Assembly: GCA_017305455.1 (NCBI GenBank) | Contig: JAFKKO010000118.1 | Coordinates: forward strand, 1 to 64,000 | DNA from: Hyphomicrobiales bacterium | GTDB lineage: Bacteria; Pseudomonadota; Alphaproteobacteria; Rhizobiales; Xanthobacteraceae | Reading direction: 5' to 3' | DNA length: 64,000 nucleotides | In this document: in pieces, positions 62,856 through 64,000 of the stretch | How positions within the stretch are numbered: the first letter of the stretch is position 1 | Layout of the letters: each line of letters begins with the position of its first letter | The notes under the pieces: model-generated | Database searches by the model: none | The model's input: the letters and a program-made list of their open reading frames with translations, nothing else | What the model was told of the DNA's origin: nothing | Position numbers and translations under genes: made by a program

Positions 62856-63587
62856 ATGTCGATCTGCAAGAATCTGTCTGCCGTGGTGGTTGCTTGCGCG
62901 ATTTTTACCGCTGCACCCGCGATCGCCGGAGACCTTTCAAACTTCAACGAGGCCCTCGGGAAGGTGGCCGCCCACAACCGGGTTGCGACAAATTATCTGC
63001 GCACCGGGAACGCCGATCTTGCCGCGATCGAAGTCGACGACATGCGCGGCGCCTGGTCGAAGCTGACCAAGCAGTTCGAGGGCAAGACGCCCGACGCCTT
63101 CGCGGAGAACGCTCTTTATAACGACCTGCTGCAAAACACCGCCGCAAGGATCGACAGGACGCTCAGCCTGATCGACAGCGGCGATCTGCCCGGCGCGGCG
63201 AAAGAGACCGTTGATTTCCGCGAGAAACTGTCGGCGATGCGCCGCGCCTCCGGCCTCTATATCTTTGCCGACTGTATTCTCGACGCCAACAAGGCGATGG
63301 ACGACTTCTTCGTCTACAAAAACACCCTTCCGCAATGGGGCGACAAAGGCGTCAAGGCCGATGTGCAATCCAAGGCCGCCATCTATGGCTATCTGCTGCG
63401 CCGTTGCGATGCGATGGCGACGCCCGCCGTGAAGGCTGATCCCGAGTTTCGCCGCCTGGTCGACGGCGCGTTCAACGGCTTGAGTTTCGTGCCCCAGTCC
63501 GTGAGCAACGAAGACAGCAGCCAGCTCTATCGCGTGCTGATCGAGCTGCGCTCGTTCGACAATCTGCTGTTCTTCCGGTTCGGCTAG
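62856..63587 (+). CDS. Exported helical protein of unknown function
   Basis: A 243-residue protein with a signal peptide (MSICKNLSAVVVACAIFTAAPAIA). The mature part is predicted mostly helical (LSNFNEALGKVAAHNRVATNYLRTGNADLAAIEVDDMRGAWSKLTKQF...), vaguely like cytochrome c' or four-helix-bundle proteins. There is no CxxCH heme motif; two cysteines occur at FADCILD and LRRCDAM. It is divergent from soxW with a 194-base gap, so it may belong to the same regulon. I do not recognise the family. Confidence 0.75.
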   Translation: MSICKNLSAVVVACAIFTAAPAIAGDLSNFNEALGKVAAHNRVATNYLRTGNADLAAIEVDDMRGAWSKLTKQFEGKTPDAFAENALYNDLLQNTAARIDRTLSLIDSGDLPGAAKETVDFREKLSAMRRASGLYIFADCILDANKAMDDFFVYKNTLPQWGDKGVKADVQSKAAIYGYLLRRCDAMATPAVKADPEFRRLVDGAFNGLSFVPQSVSNEDSSQLYRVLIELRSFDNLLFFRFG

Positions 63588-63623
63588 AGTGCCGCGCATT
63601 CATTGAAAGAAGAGTCTTCTCAA

Positions 63624-63697
63624 GAGATGGATTGCCGGGTCAAGCCCGGCAATGGCGCGTATCGTTGAGATGCCCGGCGCAAAGCCTGGCCTGACGA
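63624..63697. repeat. Dispersed palindromic repeat, degraded copy 5
   Basis: GATGGATTGCCGGGTCAAGC...CCCGGCAATGG followed by GATGCCCGGCGCAAAGCCTGGCCTGACG. It keeps the hairpin arms of the family seen at 24135, 29858 and 37796 but in a shorter, partly rearranged form. It lies between two convergent genes. Confidence 0.55.
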
Positions 63698-63753
63698 AGG
63701 TTGATTCCGTCTAGACCCAAACCGCGCCAAGCCGCAACCGGCAAAGACGAACG

Positions 63754-63927
63754 CTATCTGGAGAGCGCCTCGGGTCTGCTATCGGTGCTGCAAATGAAAG
63801 CCAGCGGGTCGAACAGGGCTTTCTCCGGCGCGAAGATATGTTGCACAGCCAGCATCAGGATGACGGCCCCGGTCGCACCACCCAGCAGCAGCGCCACCAT
63901 TTGTCGATGAGTAGACCGGACATTCAT
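63754..63927 (-). CDS. Possible 57-residue single-span membrane protein
   Basis: An ATG at 63927, preceded at about 10 bases by AGGGGG, opens a frame encoding 57 residues. The N terminus is basic (MNVRSTHRQM), followed by one hydrophobic span (VALLLGGATGAVILMLAVQHIF) and a tail with FDPLAFICSTDSRPE. The tail faintly resembles DUF2946-type small proteins found near metal genes. A differently framed 67-codon stretch on the same strand overlaps it and looks non-coding. Weak evidence overall. Confidence 0.5.
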   Translation of the reverse strand: MNVRSTHRQMVALLLGGATGAVILMLAVQHIFAPEKALFDPLAFICSTDSRPEALSR

Positions 63928-64000
63928 GTCGGAACACCCCCTGAAACCTTGTCGATGCTAACAGGCGAACGCAGTCCGGCAAAATTCCGGCGCGCCGCGC

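Noticed and set aside
63779..63982. A 67-codon minus-strand frame near the right edge.
   Set aside because: It overlaps a better-supported 57-codon frame with a hydrophobic span and ribosome site; its own product is Arg/Gly/Cys-rich and featureless.
1..64000. Searched for tRNA genes, CRISPR arrays, transposases and phage genes.
   Set aside because: None was recognised; the only repeats are short dispersed palindromes, none forming a regularly spaced array.

Overview
The window is chromosomal DNA of a GC-rich alphaproteobacterium. The gene families, the alphaproteobacterial dcw cluster, the rnpB gene and several families of dispersed palindromic repeats point to the Bradyrhizobiaceae/Nitrobacteraceae (Rhodopseudomonas, Bradyrhizobium, Afipia and relatives). 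That placement is inferred from resemblance, not from a search. No tRNA, rRNA operon, CRISPR array or insertion sequence was recognised.

Region 1 (13-18150, minus strand) is the division and cell-wall cluster, read right to left: rsmH, ftsL, ftsI, murE, murF, mraY, murD, ftsW, murG, murC, a class-I glutamine amidotransferase, murB, ddl, ftsQ, ftsA. Many junctions are 4-base stop/start overlaps. One membrane-protein gene sits inside on the other strand. No mraZ lies upstream of rsmH. Region 2 (18588-19948) holds an AmpD-type amidase and the RNase P RNA. Region 3 (20075-24106) is an EmrAB-type drug efflux pair with a divergent TetR regulator and a clean palindromic operator. Region 4 (24505-29831) is a run of envelope genes: an extensin-like lipoprotein, a possible 27-residue membrane peptide, a FecR-domain protein, a DUF4403 protein and a small lytic transglycosylase. 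Region 5 (30031-36146) is a complete fatty-acid beta-oxidation operon: acyl-CoA dehydrogenase, thiolase, FadJ-type bifunctional enzyme, thioesterase. Region 6 (36594-44848) is mixed: CsbD, a carboxymuconolactone-decarboxylase-family protein, cytochrome c, a Pat-type acetyltransferase, a phasin-like protein, a TDT transporter, an atypical LuxR regulator and a small unknown.

Region 7 (45026-63587, almost all minus strand) is the most interesting. It contains a Tat-exported beta-propeller protein that best fits copper-dependent thiocyanate dehydrogenase, preceded by a redoxin that has lost its CXXC. Upstream are an NtrC-type sigma-54 activator with its membrane sensor kinase, a heavy-metal-type RND pump with two adaptors, a periplasmic DsrE-like protein, a serine hydrolase, and soxA, soxZ, soxY, soxX and soxW. 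soxB and soxCD are missing. A full-consensus -24/-12 (sigma-54) promoter lies before soxX, and a one-mismatch version lies before the redoxin-dehydrogenase operon. Both have a near-identical inverted-repeat site upstream, of the form GTTTCAC-N2-YGGAAC. The simplest reading is one regulon: the kinase and activator sense an inorganic sulfur compound or copper and switch on, through sigma-54, both the periplasmic thiocyanate-attacking enzyme and a partial Sox system that would carry the released sulfur. The function and regulation of this island are inferences from sequence and need testing.
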